Of a stretch of 64,000 bases of DNA, positions 42,794 through 54,815 are shown piece after piece. The stretch comes from Neocallimastix lanati (nom. inval.). Its lineage: Eukaryota > Neocallimastigomycota > Neocallimastigomycetes > Neocallimastigales > Neocallimastigaceae. The first letter of the stretch is position 1. Each line of letters begins with the position of its first letter. The stretch covers positions 1,869,001-1,933,000 of the forward strand of contig JACVTC010000004.1 of assembly GCA_016946835.1 (NCBI GenBank), read 5' to 3'. The notes below the pieces were generated by a model that was given only the letters and a program-made list of their open reading frames with translations, searched no databases and was not told the DNA's origin. The position numbers and the translations under genes are program-made.

Positions 42794-43430
42794 GTTAAAA
42801 AATTATAAAGGTTAAAATAATTATTTTTATAAAAACTTTAATACTCTTTTATACTATCTCATTGGTTTAATTAATTTAATTTTATATTTTTTTATTTATA
42901 AATATATATATATATATTATTTTTTTTGAAAATAAGAATATTTTGAAAAATTATATACACTAATAATTAATAATGAAAATAATTTATAATTAAAAGTAAA
43001 TATCATTAATATTGTTAAATTTTTAAAAACAAATTGTTAAAAACAAAAACATGAATGTAAAAATAAATTTCAAAATGGATATATTAATTATTATTATTAC
43101 TGTTATCATTTATCATTATTTTTTTATTTTTTATTTTTTTTTTTTTTTTACATATTTCTAATTTTATAACATTTTTTAAATAGAGGAATCAACTTTTTAA
43201 ATCTAAAATATGATTAATTATTCTATTTTTCCTTATATATAAAAATTATATTTTGGTCCCTTCTTTTCTTTTTTCCAAAGAATATAATGTATAAAAATGG
43301 TAGCCTTTATTTTATTCCATTTTTTTTTTTTTTTGTTAATGAAAAATATATATGTATGTTTCACATAGTTTTACTAATCCAATAATATCTATCATTTTTC
43401 ATATATAATATATATAATATATAATATAAA
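41521..43430. other. AT-rich intergenic with an Asn-rich frame remnant
   Basis: A short patch at 41625-41790 reads TDMNNVNSDSSSNEE and, after a one-base shift, NINNNNNRNNITNNNN; it may be the decayed end of an Asn-rich gene or chance. The rest is A/T sequence with homopolymers. No intact gene seen. Confidence 0.4.
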
Positions 43431-43437
43431 TAGAAAT

Positions 43438-44041
43438 ATTTTAATTTAATTTAATTTAATTTATTTTATTTATTTTATTTTATTTTATTTTATTTTATTT
43501 TATTTTATTTTATTTTATTTTATTTTATTTTATTTTATTTTATTTTATTTTATTTTATTTTATTTTATTTTATTTTATTTTATTTTATTTATTTATTTTA
43601 TTTTATTTTATTTTATTTTATTTTATTTTATTTATTTTATTTTATTTTATTTTATTTTATTTTATTTATTTATTTTATTTTATTTTATTTTATTTTATTT
43701 TATTTTATTTATTTATTTTATTTTATTTTATTTTATTTTATTTTATTTTATTTTATTTTATTTTATTTTATTTTATTTTATTTTATTTTATTTTATTTTA
43801 TTTTATTTTATTTTATTTTATTTTATTTTATTTTATTTTATTTTATTTTATTTTATTTTATTTTATTTTATTTTATTTTATTTTATTTTATTTTATTTTA
43901 TTTTATTTTATTTTATTTTATTTTATTTTATTTTATTTTATTTTATTTTATTTTATTTTATTTATTTTATTTTATTTTATTTTATTTTATTTTATTTTAT
44001 TTTATTTTATTTTATTTTATTTTATTTTATTTTATTTTATT
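43438..44041. repeat. TTTTA pentanucleotide array, about 600 bp
   Basis: More than 110 units of TTTTA (read TTTAT/ATTTT in other registers) with a handful of 4-bp TTTA interruptions at about 43588, 43628, 43665, 43707 and 43962. It is the longest microsatellite in the window. Confidence 0.95.
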
Positions 44042-45126
44042 TTTAAAATTTTATTTTTATTAAAAAAAAAATGAAAAAAAATGAAATAAAATGAAATAAA
44101 ATAAATAAATAAATAAATAAATAGTACCACTTTATCTTTTTTGTATTCGTATCGTTTTGATAATATTACTTTTTTTGTATTGCATTCATTAATTTACTTT
44201 TTAGGAATCATCGAGGAATTGTTATTATTGATTTTAATTGAATTAATATCATAATATATTAAATTTAAACGTAATTTTAAAAATTTTCTATACTTATATA
44301 ATGTAATTTATATGCAATTCTTTATTAATGAAATAAAATTTTATTTAATAAAATATATAAAATATATTATTATAATATATTGAAATATAAATTAATATTA
44401 GTAAATATAAGAATAATAAAAAACAACGAATCTTCATTCAGTGATATTTTTAATAATATATATTTTTTATTTTTATTATAAAATATTAATTATAGATATA
44501 TGTATATATATGAGTATTCTTTATAAATTTATATATCATGCATTAAACAGTTTTATTCAAAAATTTTGTCAATTAGCAATAAAAAAAAATATACAATTTT
44601 TGGAATAATTTATAATATTATTACATTATTTATATATATATTTTGTATATATATATATAAAATTATATATATACAAAATATTGGTTAGAATTAATGTTAT
44701 TTTATATTGTTTTTTTTAATACTTGTGTAAATCTTATTTTACTTTAACATTTACTATTTGTTTGTGTAAAACTTTAAACATTTTTTTTTAGATTAAATTT
44801 TTGTTATTATTAAATAATTATCTAATAATATTCATTCAAACTTTAATATATATAAAAGTTAATTCAGTCTATATGTAACATTATAAATTATAAATTAGCA
44901 TTAAATAATGATCACATGTTCATTAATTATAAACAAGTGATCACACGTTAAAATAAAATTATTTGATAATTTTTTAAGAATAAATCATTATTTTATAATT
45001 AAATTATTAAATATATATTAGGATTAAAGAAAAAAAAATTATTTCTTCTTTTTATTAATTCTAATATATATAATTGCAAGACCAATTGTTTTATGTTTTA
45101 ATATAGTAATAATAAATTTCCAAAAA

Positions 45127-45161
<35 letters not shown>

Positions 45162-47582
45162 AAATAAAAATAAAAATAAAAATAAAAATAAAAATAAAAA
45201 TAAAAATAAAAAAAACTAAAAATGGAAAATACTTTATTATATGTAATGAAATTAAATCAATAAATATATAGATAGATAGATAAGCAAATAAATTAATAAA
45301 TATGAATAAATAATAAAATAATATAAATTGTATTAATTTTTATATTTATTAGAATTAATATGTAAATAATAATATTTATCATTAGTATTTACGATTATTT
45401 TTATCAAAGTGTTATAAAAAATAAACATATTGTATTTATGATTAATTAATAAGAAAAGTATAAAGTATTTTGCTTAGTATTTTGTTTAAATTTGGGTTGG
45501 TTTTATTATAAAATGAAATTATGAATAATCATCAAATTAATAACGTACTGGTATGGCAGTTAATCATACACTCATATTACTATATGGGGAAGTCCAAAGT
45601 CTTCAGTCTATAAAAAAAAAAAAAATCAAATTAATAAACACTTTTATATTGCATACATTTGAATATTTAAAATTCATTATCTCCAAAGAAGAAAAAAAAA
45701 AAAGTATTATATAATTATGGTGTGACTATCTACAAAAATTGTTTATTTTAATCTTATTTATTTGAATCAATTATAAAAATTTTATTTATATATAAATTAT
45801 GAATAAGTAATTAATTAATTTTTATCAATTATATATATTAAAATTTAAATTAATAAATAATTATCATTTTTAATGAATTAATGGGTAGTACAATTTCAAG
45901 CAATATAAGAATTAAAACATTTTTAATATTTATTTTATTTATAATCATTACTATTTTTATTATTTTACATTTTCATTCTATTTATAATTATTTTTTAGTT
46001 ATAATAATTGCAAATTATTTGAAATTATTTTAACAAATGTGAATTTAGGTTAACTTCGTTAATAAAAAAAAATATAAAGAATATACAACATAAAAAAAAA
46101 ATCAATGTACATATATAATCAAATAAAACAAATTAATATATAAAACCATATTTAAATCTTTAATCTTCTTTAAATATGAATAATAAATATAATAAATAAT
46201 TATAAATAAATAATTAATAAATAATTAATAATTAATAAAAAGTAATAATAATAATTAATAATTAATAAATAATAAATAATAAATAATAAATAAATAAATA
46301 AATAATAAATAATAATTTACTATTTAGTTTTGATAATAAATCTCAATTTCTGTTTATTTGATATTATTATATAATCTTTTACTATATTAATATTTGTACT
46401 ACAAATTATTTTTTTAATTTTGCTTAAATATATTAAAATATATTATAATATTTATTTAATATAAAAATAAGGCTGTTTTAAAAATTAAATATTTTTAATA
46501 TATTAATTTTTGAACATCAAATAAATTAAAGCATTATATATTAATATTAATTTTAATGATATATATTAATAAATATTTAATAATTTTGTATTGTTTATAT
46601 ATAAAAGTAAATTAATAATAAATTTCTATTTTACTATTTAATATAAATTTGTTTTATATAATATAGCATTATAGTTAATATATATAATATTTATTAATAT
46701 ATTTAATTAAATATATATCATCTAATATATTACATTTAGTTATTCTAACATATTTATATATATATTTTTTCTCATATCTCATATAATAATAAAAAAAAAA
46801 AAAAAAAGGTCTAAAATTTTTTGATTTTTTTTCTTTATTTTTTTCTTTTATATTTCATATTTTTTTTTTCTAGTTTTATTTTTTATCCAGTTTTATTTAA
46901 TATTTAGAACATTCAAAGCTCTTTATATATAAATTTTATTATATAAGACATTTGTTTACATAAACAAATAATAAATATAGATTAAATATATATTAAAAAA
47001 AGAGTTTAAACATAAGAAATAAAATAAAGTAAAAAAAATTAAAAAAAAAAAAAATAGATAAATATTATAAGTGATAAAAAATAATAAATAAAAAGAATAT
47101 AATACAAATTGGAAAAAAATAGAAATAATTATATTATAAAATAATTTAAATAATAAAGGTATTTATTTAATTATTATATACTTTAATATACAATAAAAAA
47201 TTATTATTTTTTAAACAATAAAAATACTTACATTATTTATACTAATAATTAAATATTTATTACTAATTCGGAATTACAAGGTAATTTAATTTAAAATAGG
47301 AATAAATTTAATTATTATTAATAAATAAAGCTTGTAAAAAAATATTAATGAATATCAATATTATATATATATATTAGGATAAAGATACTATAAATGTAAA
47401 TGTTCAACTATTTTATTATTTGAAAACAAATTATATATAGTTTAAGGATAAATTATTAAATTATTTAAACTAATTGTTAAACAACTTTTCATATTTATTA
47501 TATAAAGTATTTAGAATAAATATTATTTAAGAAACAAAAGATAAAAGTATTAATAGAGTAATATATATTAATAAAAATCAAA
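44042..47582. other. AT-rich intergenic
   Basis: No gene found. Includes an A-rich AAAT/AAAAAT array at about 45125-45210, a GC-richer patch near 45540-45610 without a frame, TAAA/AATA repeats at 46190-46310, and the presumed promoter side of the SH3 protein gene. Confidence 0.55.
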
Positions 47583-49616
47583 ATGAATATCAAAAGTTTA
47601 AAGTGTATCTTTTTAATTTTTATTATACTATTATGTAATTGTAAGTTGAAATAAAATATTTATATTTTAATATAATTTTAAAATGTAGTATTAATAAAAA
47701 CTATAATATATATTTCTAATAGCTGTATTCTGCCAGGAAGCTGATACTGATAAGTCAGACGGACAATCTGTAAAAAGTAAAACAGAAAGAAGTACAGATG
47801 TTTCTCAACCAACAGTAACTACAACGGCAAATGGTAAGAATATATTTAAAAATATTATTTTTTTTCTCTAATTTTTATTTTTAATAAAATAGTTAATTTT
47901 TACTTCGTTATAAATTGTTAAAGTTTAGAATAAAATATGTTAGAATAAAATAATTTAAAGTAATAGCAAAAAAGAATAATAATAATAAATTAAAATAAAT
48001 ATTATATAATAAATAAAATTGAAAAATTTATATCATCAATAAATTGAAGAAATAATAAAATACAAATAATTGAACATATAATGAAAAGGTTTTTTTTTTT
48101 TTTTTTTTTTTTATTTATTTATTGATATAAAATAGAAGGAATAATTAATGGTACTCTGAATAGTTTTTGTTATTAATCTTTTTTTTTTCAATCTTTTTTA
48201 TTTTATTATTATTAAATTTTTATTTTTTTTTTATTTTTGTTTTATTTATTTTATTTTTATTTCATTTTTATTTAATTTATTTTTATTAAAATGGGGAATA
48301 TAATTAATTAAAAGATAATATTGAACCAACTATTATTCAAGATAGTAAAACTACGACAACTACAATTAGTATTAGTATGTTTTTATATTTTTTTGCCATT
48401 TGTTTAAATTTTTATATTAAAAATTTTAGATTAATTAATTAATAATTTTAGATTAATTAATTAATAATAATAAAATTATTTTTTACTTAATAATTTTAAA
48501 GCCAGAACCACAGAAGTAACAACTACTAGAACTACAACCAGAACTACAACTACAACTAGATCTAGTACAACAACTACAACCAGTAGTTATACTTCATCTA
48601 GTAATAATGTACCAAGTACAACTGAAAACCAAGTGAGTCAAGTACAAACTCAAATACCAACCCAAACCCAAACAACCGTAGATCCAAATGCAGTTATTGG
48701 AAGTAATGTTAGTTCAAATATTCCAAGCGCAACTAATAATTCTATAGGAACTATAAATACTGATAAAGTTGATGATAATAATAAAAAAGAAGAAGGTATT
48801 TCAACATGGTATATGATTGTTGGTTTAGGTTTAATTGCTGTTATTGTAATTGCTGCTATTGGATTTACTATTGCTGTTCAAAAGAAAAAGAAGAATAATA
48901 CACAAAACCAATGGTCAGGACAAGATGATTTTGATTCAAGAGTTGTTCCAATTGCTCCCCCAGCTAATACATATAACATGGGAAATGCTCAAATGTCTCA
49001 ACCACCAACAACTTATCAAGATACTTATGGTCAAGCTTATAATCAAGGTTATAATCAAGGTTATAATCAAGGACAAATGACATATAATGAACCAGCTGGT
49101 ATGCAAATGCAACAAAATAATGGAGATAATTATAATGAGTATGATCAATCCACTGATGAATATCTCCCAACTTCAGTTGATGAATTAAAGATTAATAATG
49201 TTTATGTATCACAATTCACATTCCAACCAGAATTGGATGATGAAATTGAAATTAATATTGATGATCAAATCTATATTGAAGTAATTTTTATTTTTAATTT
49301 TTATTTTTTAATTTTTATTTTTAATTTTTATTTTATTATTTTATTTTTATTTATATTGTATAATATTATATTATCATTATTTTATATTTATTATTAGGTT
49401 GCATATTAAAAATAATTAAAAAACATTTTTTTTAATTTTATATTATAATTATAGGAAATATTTGCTGATAATTGGGCCTTAGGTGTTAATACGGCTACTA
49501 ATGCTCGTGGTTGTTTCCCATTAAACATCTTCTTAAATCCAAAGAGTACATTAGATAATTCAAGATCTCAACGTACATTATCTTACTGTAGTACAGGAAA
49601 TGGACCATCTTATTAA
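47583..49616 (+). CDS. Signal peptide / Ser-Thr-rich / transmembrane / SH3 protein, five exons
   Basis: Exons 47583-47640, 47723-47833, 48315-48374, 48502-49280 and 49455-49616 join in phase to 389 residues. Residues 1-22 are a signal peptide (KCIFLIFIILLCNSVFC). Residues about 30-170 are a Ser/Thr-rich, mucin-like ectodomain with runs of TTT and TTR, likely O-glycosylated. One transmembrane helix (about 179-202, WYMIVGLGLIAVIVIAAIG) is followed by a basic stop-transfer QKKKKNN. The cytoplasmic part has a Gln/Tyr-rich linker with a four-fold YNQG(Y) repeat and ends in an SH3 domain (about 308-366): FTFQPELDDEIEINIDDQIYI, EEIFADNWALGVN, RGCFPLNIF. The last intron splits the SH3 between the n-Src region and WALG. 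This architecture resembles fungal surface sensors or Fus1-type fusion and polarity proteins; partners are unknown. Confidence 0.9.
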
Positions 49617-49856
49617 ATATAAAAAAAAACATATAACTTTTTTTTAATTATAAAATTTATTTTCATTTGTTTTTAATTTCTTATTGAAGTCTCTTTTTTT
49701 TTTTTGACAAATTTAATATCTATCTAAAATCTTAATTATATATATATAATGAAATAAATTATTTATAAAAAATAATTTAATATATATAATAATTTATTAT
49801 TAAATTTTGGATTTATAAAAAAGTTTAAAGGAACTAATTAATTATAAATATCTATG

Positions 49857-49898
<42 letters not shown>

Positions 49899-49982
49899 TT
49901 TTATCATATTTTATAAGTAATAATAATATTAATAAGTAAAAAAAAATAGTATAAAATTAAAAAAGATGATAAAAAAATAAAT

Positions 49983-50021
<39 letters not shown>

Positions 50022-50519
50022 AAAATAAGATATTAAAAAGAAATAGGTTGAAAGTAAAAGAAGGTTAAAAAAAAAAAAAAATAGTGAAGATTAATATATA
50101 TTTAATGTTTAAATATAATTGTTATTTATTTATAAAAATATTAATAGATATAGAAAGTAATAGAACTATATTTATAAAACAAAATAAATTCTATATTTTG
50201 TTTATATAATTTTTTGGATAAAGATTATATAACATTTATATAATATTTGATATTATAAATATGAAAATAATAATAATAATAAATTAAAAAAAAAAATTAT
50301 TTGTAGTTCAATAAATTTTAATAAAGAAAATTTTAAATATATATGATTATTATTATTTATATTTTATGTTTTTTTATTTTTGTTTTTATAATTATGATTC
50401 ATTTAAAAAGAAAATTTTAATATTTAAATATGAATAAGAAATCATTTCTTTATTTATAATTTAATAAAGGGGAGTATAATTTTTTGATAAATTTATAACC
50501 AAAGTAATATTTATAAAAT
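49617..50519. other. AT-rich intergenic
   Basis: 3' flank of the SH3 gene with T- and A-homopolymers (for example 49990-50019) and TA runs. No gene seen. Confidence 0.6.
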
Positions 50520-51180
50520 TGATATATATATACTACTCTGATTGTGCTAAATGTTTACTTTCATTAATACAGCAAGAGCGTCAACGCTGAAAATGCAGTA
50601 ATTTTTTTTTTTTTTTTTTTATTTCCGGAGTGTACCGCCTTATGCCCCCTCAAGATATGGGAATATTAAGGTAGTCACAACACTTTGTGGATATAGTCCC
50701 TACTGGACAGCCTTACTGTTTATTCAGTATTGGCGCTCTAACCATACATATTATTGCTGAGATTTTCTAGCACGATTTTTCTCGGAATGCTTTTACGGTG
50801 CCTAACTACCTAGAAGCGAGGCTAGAGTAACCTAACCCAATTGAGTCACGTGTTAGCCCATTTGGTAATAGTATTTAGTTAGTAGGTTAATTATTCGTAG
50901 TTTAGCTACGTGCATATGAACCCATATGCTAAGAATTCGTAGATTGATTATTCGTAGTTTAGCTACGTGCATATGAACCCATATGCTAAGAATTCCCTCG
51001 TAAGTATATTAATGACAATTACTAGCACAACCCTCTCAGGCCCATTGTTAGGATAGTATCTAGAAAATACAGTAAGTAAGGCTAGTAGGGCCAATACCTC
51101 TGAAGGAAAAAACCATAATTTCTTTCAGATAGACAATTCAAACTCTAATCCATAAGGAGGTGAGGTTCGTTGCATATGAA
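50520..51180 (+). other. GC-richer non-coding region upstream of the LINE remnant
   Basis: About 660 bp with much more G+C than the background and no open frame on either strand. It includes a 57-bp tandem duplication (about 50891-51000) with TTATTCGTAGTTTAGCTACG and CATATGAACCCATATG palindromic elements. ATTAATACAGCAA occurs here at 50565 and a near match TTAATACAGCAAA at 51392, at the start of the LINE coding remnant. Most likely the LINE 5' untranslated/promoter region; an independent structured non-coding RNA is an alternative. Confidence 0.5.
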
Positions 51181-51389
51181 CTTTTTTCTGAATTTATTTA
51201 TACACTTATTTTTGATTATTACTTTTTATTTTTCGTTACTTTTTCATTTATTATCATGTTCAAATTGGACAAATAATTTTTATTTATTTTAGTAATTCTG
51301 TGTTTTTTTTTTTTTTATTAGAATTAAAAGTATTCATGTTTTTTATATAATAATAAATAAATAAAATAAAAAAAAAAAAAAAAAAAAAA

Positions 51390-53325
51390 TTAATACAGCA
51401 AATAATATCGAGAAAGATATTAAGGCGTTCATTCCAACAAATATAAAAGGCATTGCTTTTCATTGTCCTTATTACATTAAAAAACTGTCTCATGAAAAAC
51501 ATATTGCATTTCGAAATATTAAGCTTTACTTTAACTGTGAAAAATGTTGATAATTACCTTTAACAATTTAATAAATATGAAAAACTTTGCATATTAATTA
51601 AGAAAACAAAGAGTAAATTTCGTTTTGCTAAATATAAGGCTAATATGATGTATATTTAGAATCTCAATATTGTTGTGGTGGACTTTTTGCAGATAATATT
51701 TTAGTTGCTCCATCTAAACAAGCTCTTAAGAAAATTTTGAATAAGGTTCATGAATGAGCCATTAAAAATGAAATGACTTTTGGAATTAATAAGAGTGCTA
51801 CTCTTGTTGTAAAACCGATAAACTTTGTTAAACCGATAAATTATGAAGATCCATCTTTCTTTATTGGTAGGAACAAATTATCTAAAAACGGACAACTATA
51901 CTTATCTTAGTATTCCTTTTGATGAATCTTTTTCATTGAAACCTATACAATCCAAATTAAACAGTAATTTAAATGTCAAGTTTAATTCATACTTTCAATT
52001 TCGTATTAATAAATCTATTCCTCTCCCATTGAAGAAATAATGATTTAATTTTCTTTATTCTTAGTCTTGTTTTATATTATGCTCCTCGATTTGGTTCAAA
52101 TAAGAGCAGATGCACTAAAGCTCAAAAAATTATTAATAGAGGACTTTATTGGAGTTATATCTAGTAATTCTTATGTTAGTCTTTATGACCCGTGAATTGA
52201 GAATACCTCCTCTTTCAGCTATCTGTGCTATATCTCAATTACGCTGCTTTAGAAAATAGAAAAACTCATCATGTATTATTATTCATCTCACTAATAATAT
52301 TCCTATTTTGTCACATTATTCATGAACTAAAGAATCAAAGACTTTGGATATGAAATTAAATGGTAAGAAAACAAGTGAAATAAAAAAATTTTATTGGGAA
52401 AGAGATGTCTTCAAACCCTCAAAAGCTAAAAAAGCAATTATTTACAAGGATAATGATTTTGGATTTATTTCAGAAATCAAAGACTTATCATTTCAATATC
52501 TTAAGTATCAATTAGGATTCTTTTGGATTTCTCGAATTAGGTTTGGTTTTAAATTCGACATTAGTATTTCCATTAAAAGAAAAATAGTCTCAGAAGATTG
52601 CCCTAAATGTTACCCATGTTGTGGTGTTAGTGTACCTAGTTTTTCTCACTGGATCTTTACCTGTAATGAATTGGAAAATTACAGAAATAAATCTTTACTT
52701 TTTCTAGATGATCTCTTTTTGAAGTTTGCTATGATAATTGAACAAAAATCCTTGGATGTTTCTATAGATTCAGAAAAGGATTATGATAATAATATTTATT
52801 ATTTTATATTGAGTGCTCTTCTTGGCAGGCGTTCAATATATGAAAAAAAAATAAACTTAATGATGGGAAACAAAGACAATTAGTTGACAATATTTTTAAG
52901 CAAAGCTCAACTTCGTTGACTGTTCCATATTTTGTGGGGATTGCAGAGTTTCTAAAAAACGTAATACCATTAATTTGTCGATCTTTTATATTAATGATGA
53001 AGTGGTATTCCGTTGAATCTACCGTTTCCGAGAGCGTCGACGTCTAAATGATAAGGCATGGATTTTTACATCCTGGTGAAAGAACAGATACAGATTCGTT
53101 AGATAACACTAATACTGAAATTATTACTTGCAATAATGGATGTGGTGTTATCATCGATGAATGGGAAAAGTTAGAGGCTATTGCTTCTAACGCATTTTTA
53201 TAATTTTATAATATATAATGTTTCATTTCATGTATTTTTTTGTTATTTTTTTCATTTAAATCATGTAATTTTATTATTATAAATTAAATAAAGTTTTCTC
53301 TAAGTCTAAAAAAAAAAAAAAAAAA
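51390..53325 (+). pseudogene. Degenerate LINE (non-LTR retrotransposon) with poly(A) tail
   Basis: Broken frames give a reverse transcriptase: LFADNILVAPSKQALKKIL near 51685 is the catalytic F-A-D-D block with the second Asp changed to Asn, followed by a stop and then NEMTFGINKSATLVV. 51843-52040 continues YTYLSIPFDESFSLKP and NKSIPLPLKK; 52195 reads LRIPPLSAICAISQLR. The longest intact piece, 52344-52883 (179 residues), ends with the Cys-rich module EDCPKCYPCC...HWIFTC common in LINE C-termini. An AATAAA signal at 53286 precedes a poly(A) tail at about 53308-53325, as expected for target-primed reverse transcription. Multiple stops and frameshifts make it inactive. A target duplication could not be placed. 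Confidence 0.85.
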
Positions 53326-53565
53326 TACTTTATAATATTTTAAAATTTATACTTTTGTATTATTGTGAAAAATACCAAGCTACTATTGCTATCAGAAGTG
53401 GTAGAATTTTTGACTATGAATCATTTCATGTATAATATGCTATGCTAATATTTACCTTTTTTTTTTTTTTTTTTTTTAATTTTTTTTAACAATTTTTTGA
53501 TATTTAGTATCCTTTATATATATATATATATAATTTTTTTTATAAAAAAAAAATAATTAGAGCTT

Positions 53566-53614
<49 letters not shown>

Positions 53615-53645
53615 TGATGGTAATACAAAGAGGTCTGGAAATTCT

Positions 53646-53686
<41 letters not shown>

Positions 53687-53690
53687 ATAT
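53326..53690. other. Homopolymer-rich spacer after the LINE
   Basis: Poly(T) runs at about 53458-53477 and 53570-53611, a TA run, and poly(A) at 53650-53684. No gene seen. Confidence 0.6.
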
Positions 53691-53973
53691 TAATATGGAA
53701 ATTTACTTCATCCCAAAAGTTAACTGTAATACTAATACGGATTATTTGAAAGTTATTTATATGATTATAAAACATTTATCTATTAAAAGAATAAAGTGGA
53801 GGATTACTTCAAGGTTTCTAACATTAAACAGTATAAATTATAGTAAATCCTGGTATTATTCTGAAACCACTATTTTTATCACTGATAGTCTTTTGTATTC
53901 TAATCCATTCTCGAATACTTAATATTTTAATCTCTGTATTAGCTGGAATATTAATGTTTGGAACTTTACTCAT
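53690..53973 (-). pseudogene. Possible truncated gene or first exon, unassigned
   Basis: The ATG at 53973 opens a 49-residue frame (MSKVPNINIPANTEIKILS, then REWIRIQKTISDKNSGF) ending in a stop at about 53825; its AT-rich leader and codon choice look like a real N-terminus. Beyond the stop the minus strand is slightly GC-rich but broken, and the LINE poly(A) end lies 365 bp further on, so the host gene may have been truncated. An opposite-strand frame of 75 residues (53695-53922) overlaps it and is an alternative. No family recognised. Confidence 0.3.
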
Positions 53974-54747
53974 TTTAATTAAATTTTTAATTCTATTTTC
54001 AATTAAAATTTAAAGAAAAAAATATAATATTTTGTATATATAAGTGGTGTGAGGTGTTTATTAGAAAACAATATATATATATATTTATATTAAAACGAAT
54101 TAAAGAAAATTTATAGCATAATAAAACAGAAAAAAAAAAAAAAAACTAAACAATTAAATATATTTTAATCTTTATATATTATAAATGAATATATTGAAAT
54201 TGATTTATAAAATAAAGAAAAAATGTATAATAGTATTTAAATTAAATTTATTGAAATTGAAATAAAATAAAAAAATAAATAATAATATTTTAATTTTAAT
54301 TGAAAAGGAAATATCAATGAAGAGAAAAAAAAAAATTTTTTTTATAAAAAACAAAGAAAAAAAATTTTTAATATATATATATATATATTATCTTCAAAAA
54401 ATTATATATGTAATACATGAAAAAAAAAAAAAAATTTTTTTTTGTTATTTTTTTTTGTTAATTTTACATACAATATCATTGTATATTTTATATCTGTTAA
54501 CTGATAATTTTAATTAATGATTGAAATATTTTTACTTTTAGAAACAACTAATTTTACTAAAAAAGATTTAACAATTAAAAAAGAAATATAAATAAGAATA
54601 GTAATATGTAACTAATGTTAAATATTTATTAACTTGTAATTTATTCAATATTAAATTTATGTCTTAATATTTTTTCTGTATTCTTTTTTCTATATATAAT
54701 AACACTTGTTAATTGAATTATTTTTAATTTTACTTATAAACAAATAT
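53974..54747. other. AT-rich intergenic
   Basis: A/T sequence with TA runs; a Lys/Phe-rich frame at 54317-54517 is a composition artefact. No gene seen. Confidence 0.55.
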
Positions 54748-54815
54748 GTTAAAAAAAAAAGCATTTTCTTTATATGGCGAAGAACAAGACCGTAAGATGG
54801 AAAAAAAAAAACGGT
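54748..54815 (+). other. Candidate first coding exon of the downstream low-complexity protein
   Basis: An isolated patch with coding-like composition reads MLKKKAFSLYGEEQDRKMEK and ends in KKK plus two bases before a GTAAAC donor. Its phase (2) fits the acceptor at 56727, giving a continuous Lys-rich stretch with the next exon (KKSNKKQ). The implied intron is 1.9 kb, much longer than others here, so the join is uncertain. Confidence 0.45.

Noticed and set aside
53695-53922. 75-residue plus-strand protein
   Set aside because: No upstream signals or family; the opposite-strand frame starting at 53973 has a more gene-like leader, but neither is firm.
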